A stretch of 64,000 nt of DNA, from assembly GCF_002310495.1 (NCBI RefSeq), contig NZ_CP023344.1:1550001-1614000 (forward strand). The letters run 5' to 3'. The position numbers and the translations under genes were made by a program. Within the stretch, counting starts at the first letter, position 1. Every line of letters starts with the position of its first letter. This document shows positions 33,483 through 41,318 of this stretch, piece by piece. The DNA comes from Nibricoccus aquaticus (GTDB lineage Bacteria > Verrucomicrobiota > Verrucomicrobiia > Opitutales > Opitutaceae). The notes beneath the pieces were generated by a model, which saw only the letters and a list, made by a program, of their open reading frames with translations, was not told the origin of the DNA and ran no database searches.

Positions 33483-34646
33483 TCATCGGGAGGCGGTGAC
33501 GATCGATGCGGGTTCCGGGACGAGCGGGAGCTGGATGGTGACGGTACACCCACCGCCGGCGCAGCTCTCGACCTGCAGGTAGCCGCCGTGCAAATCGGCG
33601 ATGCGCTGGGCAGTGACGAGCCCTAGACCCAGGCCTTCGTGCGCGTATTTTTTGCGATCAAATTGAGAGTAACTGCCGATGCGCGCTATCTGCTCGGGCG
33701 ACATGCCGCGGCCTTGATCGACGATGCGGATCGAATAGCCGACCGGATTGCACTCCATGAGAACGCGCACGTGGGTGCCGGGCTTCGAGAATTTGAAGGC
33801 GTTATCGATGATCTCCCCGGCGATGCGGCTTACAAAGTCGGTGGAGATCGCCAGCGTGCCGGGTGCCTTTTCCACCGTAAGATCGGCAGCGCGTTTGTAG
33901 TCAGCGGCGATCCTGGCCGCGATCGTAGCGATCAGCTCCGCGGGTCCGGATGTGCGAAGGGCGCGGGCCTTGGCGAGCTCGGCGGCGTTGAGCGCAATCA
34001 GCTCGGTGCTCGCAAAGGCGAGAAACCGGTCCGTGAGACGCTGGAGGCGTTGCGCGGAAACGATGATGTTATCGGCCATCTCGATCAGGCCGGCGGGATT
34101 CGCCTCGTGGGCATCGATCTTGATGATCTCCGCGCAGCCGATGATGCCGTTGAGCGGGGTGTTCAGTTCGTGGGGAAACGCGAGGCTGATGCTGGCGCGC
34201 AGTTCGAGCAGGGCGCGCTCCGCCTGGTTTTTCAGCTCGGCGCGTTTGCGCAGCTGGGCCTGCACCGCCGAGCGGAGTTCATCGACGGAGAAGGGCTTGT
34301 GGAGAAAATCGTCGGCGCCCCTGGACATGGCTTTGCGCACGTCTTTTTGTCCACCCGAGGCCGTGATCAAAATCAGCGGAATGGTTGCGGTGGCCGTCTT
34401 GGCACGCAGAGCATCGAGGATTTCATAGCCATCGGCCCCTTCCATCACGATATCCGAGATGATCACATCGACCGAGAGCCGCTGGCACATATCGAGTCCT
34501 TCCCGGGCGCTGGAGGCTTCGAAAACGGTGTAGCCGTCAGCGGAAAGATTAAACGCCATGTACTCCCGCATCAGGGGATCGTCATCGATGATCAGAACAT
34601 GCTGGGGGTCCGATGCGGGTAGAGATGGAGGTGGCAGGGTATGCAT
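33483..34646 (-). CDS. receiver-histidine kinase, first gene of the signalling operon
   Basis: 387 residues with reversed order: an N-terminal receiver (VLIIDDDPLM, Asp65 in VIISDIVMEG, Lys117 in FLHKPFS) then a kinase core. The H-box is unusual, LAFPHELNTPLNG, with Asn for the normal Arg after HEL (His159). ATPase blocks are EIIDNAFKFSKPG, IRIVDQGRGMSPEQ and LGLGLVTAQRIADLHGGY. Such proteins usually pass signals from another kinase. The ATG at 34646 begins MHTLPPP; an upstream ATG at 34691 is also in frame. Neither has a Shine-Dalgarno sequence. It probably heads the operon ending at 27216. Confidence 0.85.
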   Translation of the reverse strand: MHTLPPPSLPASDPQHVLIIDDDPLMREYMAFNLSADGYTVFEASSAREGLDMCQRLSVDVIISDIVMEGADGYEILDALRAKTATATIPLILITASGGQKDVRKAMSRGADDFLHKPFSVDELRSAVQAQLRKRAELKNQAERALLELRASISLAFPHELNTPLNGIIGCAEIIKIDAHEANPAGLIEMADNIIVSAQRLQRLTDRFLAFASTELIALNAAELAKARALRTSGPAELIATIAARIAADYKRAADLTVEKAPGTLAISTDFVSRIAGEIIDNAFKFSKPGTHVRVLMECNPVGYSIRIVDQGRGMSPEQIARIGSYSQFDRKKYAHEGLGLGLVTAQRIADLHGGYLQVESCAGGGCTVTIQLPLVPEPASIVTASR

Positions 34647-34809
34647 GGGGCACCGGTACAAACATGGAGCGACGACGTGGCCGCCTGGCATGAGCAGACA
34701 GTCCGAAGAGTTATTCGACGCGGGACGGGGACCGCTTAAGCAGTTTGTGCAGTCTCTGGCGCGAATGGATCTTAGGCCGGTGACGAGAATCCGGCATGGA
34801 CGGCAGCGC

Positions 34810-35052
34810 TCAGCCGCCGGCGGGGTAGATGCACTCGATCTCGATGCGGTCGCCGCAGGCGCAGGTGACGATGAGGCGGGTGACTTTGTCGCCTTGTTTC
34901 ACGCACTCGACAGTCGGGCCGCCGGCCTGGGCATGGTCTTTGTGGACGCCGCCAATAGAAGTCGCTTTGGCGATGAAGCCAGGGTTGCTACCGGGAGGTG
35001 CCTGGAGCGAATCAGAGGAGGCGTGGGAGCGGCCGGAGAGAAAGGATTTCAT
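34810..35052 (-). CDS. small conserved-looking protein downstream of motB
   Basis: 80 residues beginning MKSFLSGRSHASSDSL. The C-terminal half is well structured in appearance: GFIAKATSIGGVHKDHAQ, then VECVKQGDKVTRLIVTCACGDRIEIECIYPAGG with a CxCG motif and a third Cys that could bind metal. No signal peptide or membrane segment. It starts 25 bp after motB on the same strand, so it is probably the last gene of fliA-motA-motB-orf80. The frame is open to 35343, but that part overlaps motB and is Pro-rich nonsense. I do not recognise a family. Confidence 0.7.
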   Translation of the reverse strand: MKSFLSGRSHASSDSLQAPPGSNPGFIAKATSIGGVHKDHAQAGGPTVECVKQGDKVTRLIVTCACGDRIEIECIYPAGG

Positions 35053-35077
35053 CGGGGGAGGGACGAGTGAAAGGGGT

Positions 35078-35938
35078 TTAGTGCGAGCCGGCGAGACCGG
35101 GCGTGGGGGCAGGCGTGCGGGCGGAGCCGATCGTGGTTGTTGCGGGCGCGCGAGGAGCGGCGGCGGGGGTGGCGGGTTTGGGCGTGGCGGTGCCGGGTTT
35201 GGCGGGCTTTTCCGTATCCTTTTCCTTGGTACGGCCGACGGTGAGGCTGAGGGTGACGCGCTGCTGCGCTTCGGAATCTTTGGGCTGGTCAGGGAGCGGA
35301 CGGGTGGCGGCGTAGCCAGTGACGCGGTCGATTTGTTCATCATCCACGGCGTAGTGCGTGAGGGCGCGGCGGGAGGCGTTGGCGCGGTCGGCGGAGAGTT
35401 CCCACGGAGTGTACTCGGGTTTCGGCAGATCGAGGCCGGGGCGGGTGTGGCCTTCGATGACGACGTGGAAGCGGTTGCGGTCGATCATCCAGGCGAGGCT
35501 TTGCATGACGAAGCGGCCCCATTCGGTGAACTCGGCGGTGTTTTTTTGAAAGATGGGCTGGCGGGCGCGGTCGAAGAGATTCACGCGGAGGCCGTCGCTG
35601 GTGACCTGGATGTCGATGGGTTTGTCGGCGAGGTCTTCGTCGAGCTGCATCATGCGGAAGAAGTCTTTCGCGATGGAGTTCAGGAACTGGAGATTAACGG
35701 CGTTGGAGGAGTCATCCTTGCCTTCGCCGGAGGCGTTGGATTTCGACGCTTTGCTGTCGAAAGGCATGACGCCGGAGGATGCCTTCATCGGCGAGTTAAA
35801 GGGATTCTGAAAATACTCGGAGGTGGCGATGAGGACTTCTTTGTCCTGCGAGCAGATCCACAAGACCATGAAAAGGGCCATCATCGCGGTAACGAAGTCC
35901 GCGTAGGCAACTTTCCAGGCTCCTCCTTTTCCGGCCAT
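35078..35938 (-). CDS. motB: flagellar motor stator protein MotB
   Basis: Peptidoglycan-anchored stator subunit. 286 residues. The single membrane helix has the ion-binding Asp14 in VAYADFVTAMMALFMVLWI, the proton-type pattern. The plug/linker follows (about 45-130). The OmpA-like domain shows FHVVIEGHTRPG, ELSADRANASRRAL and RVTGYAATRPLPDQP, with GHT and R residues for peptidoglycan binding. The C-terminus is a Pro/Ala-rich tail. 19 bp after motA. Confidence 0.93.
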   Translation of the reverse strand: MAGKGGAWKVAYADFVTAMMALFMVLWICSQDKEVLIATSEYFQNPFNSPMKASSGVMPFDSKASKSNASGEGKDDSSNAVNLQFLNSIAKDFFRMMQLDEDLADKPIDIQVTSDGLRVNLFDRARQPIFQKNTAEFTEWGRFVMQSLAWMIDRNRFHVVIEGHTRPGLDLPKPEYTPWELSADRANASRRALTHYAVDDEQIDRVTGYAATRPLPDQPKDSEAQQRVTLSLTVGRTKEKDTEKPAKPGTATPKPATPAAAPRAPATTTIGSARTPAPTPGLAGSH

Positions 35939-35957
35939 AACGAGTGATCAGCGAGGG

Positions 35958-36824
35958 TTACTTGCCCGGGGCGGGCATGGACTTGAGGGTGGTCTCGAGT
36001 TCGTCGGAACTCGGCTGGACGGTGCTGTCGAGCGAGCGGCGGGCGACTTCCACGGCGGTGAGCGGGGCGAGGCCTTTGGCGAAGCCGGCGACGGCGGAGA
36101 GGATGCAGCGCAGGTACTGGGTGTCGCCCTGATTCATGGTGTGGATACGGGCGGCGAGCGGGGCGATGAAGCCGTAGGATACGAAAATGCCGAGGAGCGT
36201 GCCGGTGAGGGCGGCGGCGACTTTTTCACCGACGGCCTCGGGGCCTTCGGCGATGGCGGACATGGTGTTGATGATGCCAAGAACGGCGGCGACGATGCCG
36301 ATGGCGGGCATGGAATCGGCGACCATTTGAAGGGTGTGGACGGGGTGATCAGCCTCGGCGGACTTGGCGTCGAGTTCGGTGAGCATGAGGTCTTCGAGCT
36401 GGTCGGGCTTAATCTTGCCGTCGATGACGGGTTTCATGCCGTTGAGAAGAAACTGCATGCGCTCGTGATTGCCGGTGATGTTGGGGTATTTCGCGAAAAT
36501 GGAAGAGCCCTTCGGATTGGTGACGTGTTCTTCGAGGGCGATCAGGCCGTTGCGGCGGCCGACCATAAAGATTTCATAGAGCATCTTGAGGAGATCGAAG
36601 TACTCCTTCTTGTCGGCGGCTTTGCCGAACATGGCGTGCTTGGTCTTGTGGACGATCTCTTTGATGATGTGGGCGGGGCTGGCGATGACGACGACACCGA
36701 TGCCCACGCCGAGGATGACCACGAATTCGGAGACGTGCAGGAGCACGACGGGATTGCCGCCGGCGATCATGAACCCGCCGAGGGTCGATCCTAATACGAT
36801 GAGAGCTCCGATGATGATGAGCAT
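35958..36824 (-). CDS. motA: flagellar motor stator protein MotA
   Basis: Inner-membrane ion-channel subunit of the flagellar stator. 288 residues, normal length. Four hydrophobic segments: near 1-18, 31-52, 168-190 (MPAIGIVAAVLGIINTM) and 205-225 (GTLLGIFVSYGFIAPLA). The cytoplasmic loop carries the charged torque region (MVGRRNGLIALEEHV, Arg and Glu). The conserved prolines PAIGIVAAV and APLAARI are present. It is 190 bp downstream of fliA, a gap with two palindromes and a possible sigma-28 promoter. Confidence 0.94.
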   Translation of the reverse strand: MLIIIGALIVLGSTLGGFMIAGGNPVVLLHVSEFVVILGVGIGVVVIASPAHIIKEIVHKTKHAMFGKAADKKEYFDLLKMLYEIFMVGRRNGLIALEEHVTNPKGSSIFAKYPNITGNHERMQFLLNGMKPVIDGKIKPDQLEDLMLTELDAKSAEADHPVHTLQMVADSMPAIGIVAAVLGIINTMSAIAEGPEAVGEKVAAALTGTLLGIFVSYGFIAPLAARIHTMNQGDTQYLRCILSAVAGFAKGLAPLTAVEVARRSLDSTVQPSSDELETTLKSMPAPGK

Positions 36825-36847
36825 GGTGTGTTTCTAGGCGTTTCCCC

Positions 36848-36875
36848 CTAACGGCTCATCGGGCGCAGGGCTTTA
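36848..36875 (-). promoter_or_regulatory. possible sigma-28 promoter of motA
   Basis: On the - strand TAAAGCCC is followed after 12 bases by GCCGTTAG, close to the flagellar sigma-28 pattern (TAAAGTTT, 11 bases, GCCGATAA) but with a one-base longer spacer. About 24 bp upstream of the motA ATG. Weak evidence; supported mainly by fliA being the preceding gene. Confidence 0.25.
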
Positions 36876-36927
36876 GGCCTGCTTTGTAAAATGCCCGCGA
36901 CAGTAACCGCGCGGCAGTTTTTTCCTC

Positions 36928-36972
36928 CCGTGATAATCACGGTTCAAACGCGGCACGTTGCTGGCAACGTGC
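36928..36972. repeat. two palindromes between fliA and motA
   Basis: CCGTGAT-A-ATCACGG (36928-36942) and GCACGTTGC-TG-GCAACGTGC (36953-36972) are perfect inverted repeats 42-87 bp after the fliA stop. Neither is followed by a T-run on the - strand. They might stabilise the fliA 3' end or bind a protein. Confidence 0.5.
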
Positions 36973-37014
36973 ACTGCAAATTCTTCCATCCCGACTCTGA
37001 CGATACGTGATTTC

Positions 37015-37824
37015 TTAGCGGCTGCGCATGCGGTTGATGTAGGCGCGGAGGCTGAGGACGGTCTGGGCATGGATCTGGCAGATGCGGGACTCGGTGAGAT
37101 CGAAGACGGCGGCGATTTCAGCGAGGCGCATGTTTTCAAAGTAGTACATGCCGAGGATCTTTTTTGGAATCTCGGGGAGCTCGGAGATGCGGTCGGCCAT
37201 GAGCTTCATGAGCTCTTCCTTCTCCATGCGGTCACGGACGGAGACGTCTGCTTCGTCGGCAATGAGTTCGTGTAGGGAGGCGCCGTCGGAGTCTTCGTTG
37301 TCGGCGGTCTGGTCGATGGCGATGAAGCAGACGGGTTTGGCCTCTTCCATCCACTTGGCGTATTCCTTCGGCGTGAGGCCGAGGTGCTTGCGAACTTCTT
37401 CTTCGGAGGCGGCGCGGCCGAGCTTCTGCTCGAGTTCGTTGATGGATTCTTTGAGCTTCTTGGCCTTGGCTCGGGCGCGGCGTGGGCACCAGTCGAGGCG
37501 GCGGAGTTCGTCGAGGATCGCGCCGCGGATGCGGGTGGTGGCGTAACCGGCGAAAGTGTGGCCCTGCTCGGGGTCGTATTTGCGGACGGCGGCGATGAGG
37601 CCGGTGACGCCGACGGAGTAGAGGTCATCGACGTCGACGTGCGGGGGGAGATTCAACTTGATGCGGTCAACGACGTTACGGACGAGAGGGAGGTAGCGGA
37701 CGATGAGCTCTTTTTCGTCGATCTTCTCGGACTGGGCACCTTGGTACACGCGCCAGGCGGTGGCGGGGGATGACTGGGTGGTCTCGGGAGCGTGGGCGAG
37801 GGCGGCGGAGGAAGCGTTTTTCAT
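37015..37824 (-). CDS. fliA: flagellar sigma factor FliA (sigma-28)
   Basis: Directs RNA polymerase to late flagellar promoters. 269 residues. Region 2: KELIVRYLPLVRNVVDRIKLNLPPHVDVDDLYSVGVTGLIAAVRKYDPEQG, then FAGYATTRIRGAILDELRRLDWCPRR, a strong sigma-28 signature. Region 3: LKESINELEQKLGRAASEEEVRKHLGL. Region 4 HTH: RLAEIAAVFDLTESRICQIHAQ. The ATG at 37824 is preferred; a TTG 15 bases upstream is in frame. The leader carries a sigma-54-type promoter at 37956-37971. Confidence 0.94.
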   Translation of the reverse strand: MKNASSAALAHAPETTQSSPATAWRVYQGAQSEKIDEKELIVRYLPLVRNVVDRIKLNLPPHVDVDDLYSVGVTGLIAAVRKYDPEQGHTFAGYATTRIRGAILDELRRLDWCPRRARAKAKKLKESINELEQKLGRAASEEEVRKHLGLTPKEYAKWMEEAKPVCFIAIDQTADNEDSDGASLHELIADEADVSVRDRMEKEELMKLMADRISELPEIPKKILGMYYFENMRLAEIAAVFDLTESRICQIHAQTVLSLRAYINRMRSR

Positions 37825-38431
37825 AAGAGCAGTGGTCAAGGAAGCGATTGAAGCGATGAGGTGGTGATGCGGGCAGAACCGAGGGACTTAGCGGTGGGCC
37901 GTGGGGTGGGTCTCGGTGATGCGTGAGCGGTGAATCATGTAACTGCCCAGACTTTTGCAGGGCTGATGCCAAGCGATTTACGGAATGCTCAAGACGCTAT
38001 AAACCAGTGTCTTAAAAATCTTTTTTTCGCGGAAAAGGTTGGCTCAGGTTCCCGGACGAAACGGGAGGAAACACCTGCGGCAAAAATTGCCGTGGAGAGG
38101 GAGACGGTGGCGTCCTCCCCTGCCCTGCCGTCTACACGCATACCGCAGATCAAACGGTTCTGTGGCCAATTGGCTTACGGATAAGCCTCCTATCGACGCA
38201 TTCGCTGAATCTCTAAAAGGCGAAATGCGTCGCCCGCCGCGATCCAGGGGCGGAAAGCGTTCATTGCTGCGGGAACCCGCAGGCTAGATCCGCCGCTTGG
38301 GACGCGAGGACTTCGCCGCGTCGATAAGACGCTTCGCGCGTACTGGCTCGCCGGGCTTTCTTAGTGACCTCGACGTCCTTCTTGCCGGCGCGCCGGGCGA
38401 GCCGCCAGCCCTCCTTTCCTCCCGCAGGTAT
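37825..38431. other. 607-bp gene-free region upstream of fliA
   Basis: Lies between fliA and the convergent-end of the quinone-reductase gene. It holds the sigma-54-type element (37956-37971), an AAATCTTT motif (38016-38023) and several hairpins: CGGCAA-AAA-TTGCCG near 38079-38093, GGCTTA-CGGA-TAAGCC (38172-38187), an imperfect 12-bp stem CGACGCATT...AATGCGTCG (38194-38232) and CTGCGGG-AA-CCCGCAG (38267-38282). No frame in it looks coding. I could not match it to a known riboswitch or small RNA. Confidence 0.6.
37956..37971 (-). promoter_or_regulatory. sigma-54-type -24/-12 promoter of fliA
   Basis: On the - strand TGGCATCAGCCCTGCA, matching TGGCAYRNNNNTTGCW at 10 of 12 defined positions with the invariant GG and GC in the correct spacing. 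The transcript would start about 120 nt before the fliA ATG. AAAGATTT lies 45 bp further upstream, as it does 43 bp upstream of the flhB element. Confidence 0.55.
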
Positions 38432-39433
38432 TCACTTCATCCGGACGACGACCTTTCCTTTCGCCCGGCCTTTTTCGAGATAGGCCAGCGCCTCCTTCGC
38501 CTCGGCAAAGGGGAAGACCTTATCGATCACCGGCCGGATTTTGCCCGTTTTGATCAATTCGCCGATTTCCGCGAGCTGGCCGCCGTCGGGATGCACGAAG
38601 AGGAATGAATAGGCGGTGCCGGTTTTGCGCCCGGCGCGGATGATTTTTCCGCTCAACAAACCAAACACGAACTTCATGAAGAAATTCATGCCGCGCGCGC
38701 GGGCGATGGCGACGTCCGGCGGGCCGATGAGCGAGACGATCGAGCTATTCGGTTTCAGGATACGCAACGATTTCATCAGGGCGTCTCCGCGGACGGTGCC
38801 GAGCACGGCGTCGTAGCCCTGCAGCACGTCCTCGAACTGCTGCTTCTTGTAATCGACCACTTCGTCGGCGCCGAGACTGCGCACCAGCTCCACGCTGCCC
38901 GCGCTCACGGTCGTACCGACTTTGGCCCCGAGGTGTTTCGCTAGCTGGATCGCAAACGTGCCGATGCCGCCGGAACCCGCCGGGATGAACACCTTCTGGC
39001 CGCGCTTGAGTCGCGCGCGCTCCTTGAGCGCCTGCCAGGTCGTCAATCCGACCATCGGCACCGAGGCCGCCTGCACAAAATCGAGATTGGCCGGCTTGAG
39101 CGCGGCGGCGCTCTCCGGCACGACGGCGAAATCGGCGAGCGTTCCCGTGCCGAGGTCGAAGACGCTGGCGAAAACCGCGTCGCCCTTCTTGAAGCGAGTC
39201 ACCCGGCTGCCCACCTCCACGACGACGCCCGCCACGTCGCTGCCCAATGTCGCGGGGAGTTGAAACCGGAGAAAGGGCTTAAACGGGCCCTTCGGGATCA
39301 TCGTATCGACCGGATTCAATCCTGCGGCGTGGACCTCGACGAGCATCTCATCGGGCTTGAGTGAGGGACGGGGAAGGTCGGCGAACGCGAGGTTGTTGGC
39401 CTTGGCGTAACGGGTGAAGGTGAGGGCTTTCAT
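38432..39433 (-). CDS. NADPH:quinone reductase-type medium-chain dehydrogenase
   Basis: 333-residue zinc-independent MDR enzyme that reduces quinones or enones with NADPH. N-terminal GroES-like domain: MLVEVHAAGLNPVDTMI, PATLGSDVAGVVVEVGSRVTRFKKGDAVFA. Rossmann domain: LKRGQKVFIPAGSGGIGTFAIQLAKHLGAKVGTTVS and GADEVVDYKKQQFEDVLQGYDAVLGTV. The C-terminus has IRPVIDKVFPFAEAKEALAYLEKGRAKGKVVVRM. No zinc-site cysteines are seen. It follows an SDR gene on the same strand by 60 bp, and both lie divergent to a TetR gene. It may detoxify electrophiles. This module interrupts the flagellar cluster. Confidence 0.9.
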   Translation of the reverse strand: MKALTFTRYAKANNLAFADLPRPSLKPDEMLVEVHAAGLNPVDTMIPKGPFKPFLRFQLPATLGSDVAGVVVEVGSRVTRFKKGDAVFASVFDLGTGTLADFAVVPESAAALKPANLDFVQAASVPMVGLTTWQALKERARLKRGQKVFIPAGSGGIGTFAIQLAKHLGAKVGTTVSAGSVELVRSLGADEVVDYKKQQFEDVLQGYDAVLGTVRGDALMKSLRILKPNSSIVSLIGPPDVAIARARGMNFFMKFVFGLLSGKIIRAGRKTGTAYSFLFVHPDGGQLAEIGELIKTGKIRPVIDKVFPFAEAKEALAYLEKGRAKGKVVVRMK

Positions 39434-39493
39434 ATCGGGGAGAGTTGGCTGGAAGTGAGCGAGCGGATGGATGGGCTCGAGATCGAAACCGGG

Positions 39494-40312
39494 TCAGTTC
39501 AGTTGGAATTGTTTGCGGATCGCACGGTCGAACACGCCTGCCGGCAAAAAGCGGCGGAGGCGGCTCAACGTGACGCCTTTGCCAACCGGGTAGCGCAGTC
39601 GTGGCGAGCTGGCGGTCAGAGCGGTGAAGACGGTTTCGGCCACCAGGCGCGGATCGTCGCCGGTCGCGATGCCGTTTCGCGTCGCCTGCAAAATCAGGTC
39701 GCGCTGAACCGAATAGTCGTCGAGCCGGAGTTCGGCGTCTTTCCCGCTGTGGCTGATGTTGCTCTTCGTGAACGAAGGCTCGATGAGCAGCGCGCGAACT
39801 CCAAAGCGGCGCACTTCGTGGTCAAGCGACTCGGTGTAGCCCTCCATCGCGTGTTTGCTCGCCGAATACATGGACATGAACGGCGCCGGGAGGAAGCCCA
39901 CGACGGAACTGATGTTGGCGAAGCGGCCGAAGCCCGCCCGCCGCATTTCCGGCAGCACGGCATTCGTCACGCGCAGGGTGCCGAAGAAATTGGTCTCAAA
40001 CTGCTGCCGGGCTTCCGCGAGGCTGGTTTCCTCGACCGCTCCGGTCAGGCCGTAGCCGGCGTTGTTGACCACGAAATGGATCGGGCCGGCTTTCTGGACG
40101 ATGCTCCGGACCGCACCGGCCACGCTGGCGTCGTCGGTGACATCCATCGCGATCATTTCGACGCCAGGGATCGGGGTGGCCGACTGTGGATTGCGGGCGG
40201 TGCCGAAGACGCGGGCCCCGCGTTCGGCGAGCAGTTGGGCGATTTCGCGGCCGATGCCGGAAGAGGCTCCGGTGACCAGAGCGGTTTTGTTTTTCAAAAT
40301 TGAAGCAGGCAT
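39494..40312 (-). CDS. short-chain dehydrogenase/reductase
   Basis: 272-residue classical SDR. Cofactor site TGASSGIGREIA near the N-terminus, NNAG in FVVNNAGYGLTG, catalytic Ser in ISSVVGF and Tyr-x-x-x-Lys in MYSASKHAMEGYTESL. The Arg in GTARNP after strand 2 suggests NADP(H). The substrate is unknown. The ATG at 40312 places the Gly motif at the usual depth; the frame is open to 40567 but that overlaps the divergent tetR gene. 105 bp separate it from tetR, with a candidate operator between. Confidence 0.9.
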   Translation of the reverse strand: MPASILKNKTALVTGASSGIGREIAQLLAERGARVFGTARNPQSATPIPGVEMIAMDVTDDASVAGAVRSIVQKAGPIHFVVNNAGYGLTGAVEETSLAEARQQFETNFFGTLRVTNAVLPEMRRAGFGRFANISSVVGFLPAPFMSMYSASKHAMEGYTESLDHEVRRFGVRALLIEPSFTKSNISHSGKDAELRLDDYSVQRDLILQATRNGIATGDDPRLVAETVFTALTASSPRLRYPVGKGVTLSRLRRFLPAGVFDRAIRKQFQLN

Positions 40313-40360
40313 ATGAAGAGAATGCAAAGATGATGACCATAATCTAAGCGTCAAGATTTT

Positions 40361-40376
40361 GATGCCAGTTGACATC
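40361..40376. promoter_or_regulatory. candidate TetR operator between SDR and tetR
   Basis: GATGCCAGTTGACATC is a 16-bp imperfect palindrome (12 of 16 positions symmetric) in the 105-bp divergent space. It overlaps TTGACA (40369-40374), a good -35 box for tetR. Placement fits autoregulation and repression of the SDR/reductase pair; no binding data. Confidence 0.35.
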
Positions 40377-40417
40377 TTTAACTCCCGAAGCCTTAGTCTG
40401 CGAACGAGATCAAATTT

Positions 40418-40984
40418 ATGAAAGTAACCAAAACACAGGCGCTGGAGAACCGGACGCACATCGTAGAGACAGCCTCCACCCTTTTCCGTGAACGCGGGTA
40501 CGACGGCGTGAGCGTGGCGGATTTGATGGCAGCGGCGGGCTTCACCCACGGCGGTTTCTACAAGCATTTTCCCTCGAAAGCCGACCTGATGGCGGAGGCG
40601 GCGGCGTGCGGGTTTTCACAGTCGACGGCGAATAACGCCGACGCCGATCCAGCCACGATTTTGAAGGAATACCTGTCGCGAAAGCACCGCGACGCGCTGG
40701 GCCGGGGCTGCACGCTGGCGGCGCTGAGTGGAGACGCGGCGAGGCAGCCGGCATCAGTTAAAAAGACCTTTGCAGACGGTATCGAAAGTCAGCTGGCAAC
40801 GCTGGAGCGCGATGCGGCGGCCTCGGGACAAAAAGAGTCAGGCGAAGCGCGGGCGCGTAGAATCGCGATGCTGGCGCAGGCGGTGGGCGCGCTCGTGCTG
40901 TCGCGGGCATGTCCGGACGACTCAGCGCTGGCGGATGAGATTCTGAAGGTTTGCCGCGCGCGGATTCTCGGCGATCACGCCTGA
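40418..40984 (+). CDS. TetR/AcrR-family transcriptional repressor
   Basis: 188 residues. N-terminal HTH: RTHIVETASTLFRERGYDGVSVADLMAAAGFTHGGFYKHFPSKADLMAEA, the TetR signature with TxGxFYxHF. The C-terminal ligand domain has LGRGCTLAALSGDAARQP and QAVGALVLSRACPDDSALADEIL, like regulators of SDR/reductase pairs that respond to small electrophiles. It is divergent from the SDR and quinone-reductase genes and likely represses them and itself. It is one of only two + strand genes in the right half of the window. Confidence 0.9.
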   Translation: MKVTKTQALENRTHIVETASTLFRERGYDGVSVADLMAAAGFTHGGFYKHFPSKADLMAEAAACGFSQSTANNADADPATILKEYLSRKHRDALGRGCTLAALSGDAARQPASVKKTFADGIESQLATLERDAAASGQKESGEARARRIAMLAQAVGALVLSRACPDDSALADEILKVCRARILGDHA

Positions 40985-41000
40985 AGCCGATGAGGCGGGC

Positions 41001-41267
41001 TTAGCGGGCCTTGGCGGCAGTGACGGGTTTGGCGGAGGCGGCGGCCTCGGCTTCGGCGGCGGCGAGGGCTTCGGCGCGTTTCTTTTCCACCATGTGAACG
41101 ATGGCTTTGATCCACATGTTCCAGAACCAGCGGAAGAGCATGGCGGTGACGAGCGCGCCGATGGCGGCGTCGCGGAGGACGAGGTCGACCTGGCGGTCGG
41201 AGAGCCAGCCAGTCAGGGCGACGAGGGAGAAGCCGATAAAACCACCGAGGAAAAAAATGGAGCGCAT
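41001..41267 (-). CDS. small membrane protein downstream of flhF
   Basis: 88 residues. Two hydrophobic segments: IFFLGGFIGFSLVALTGWL (about 4-22) and AAIGALVTAMLFRWFWNMWI (about 34-53), then an amphipathic Lys/Glu/Ala-rich helical tail. No recognised family. It is 51 bp after flhF, where flhG would normally lie, and is preceded by an 18-bp direct repeat that ends six bases from the ATG. Position implies a part in flagellar biogenesis or placement; this is inference. Confidence 0.65.
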   Translation of the reverse strand: MRSIFFLGGFIGFSLVALTGWLSDRQVDLVLRDAAIGALVTAMLFRWFWNMWIKAIVHMVEKKRAEALAAAEAEAAASAKPVTAAKAR

Positions 41268-41272
41268 CTGTT

Positions 41273-41308
41273 TTAAGAGGAGTAAGAAGTTTAGGAGGAG
41301 TAAGAGTT
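41273..41308 (+). repeat. 18-bp direct repeat in the leader of the 88-residue protein gene
   Basis: TTAAGAGGAGTAAGAAGT and TTAGGAGGAGTAAGAGTT follow head to tail between flhF and the next gene. Read on the coding strand, the tract ends six bases before the ATG, like the other start-adjacent repeats. Confidence 0.55.
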
Positions 41309-41318
41309 GTACCCTTAC

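Noticed and set aside
33413-33553. Extended N-terminus of the HNOBA kinase
   Set aside because: The extra 47 codons are Ser/Pro/Arg-rich, overlap the previous gene and lie outside the HNOBA fold.
38050-38130. Possible cobalamin or other riboswitch
   Set aside because: Hairpins and a GGAAAC stretch are present, but the conserved cores of known riboswitch classes are not recognisable and fliA is not a usual target.
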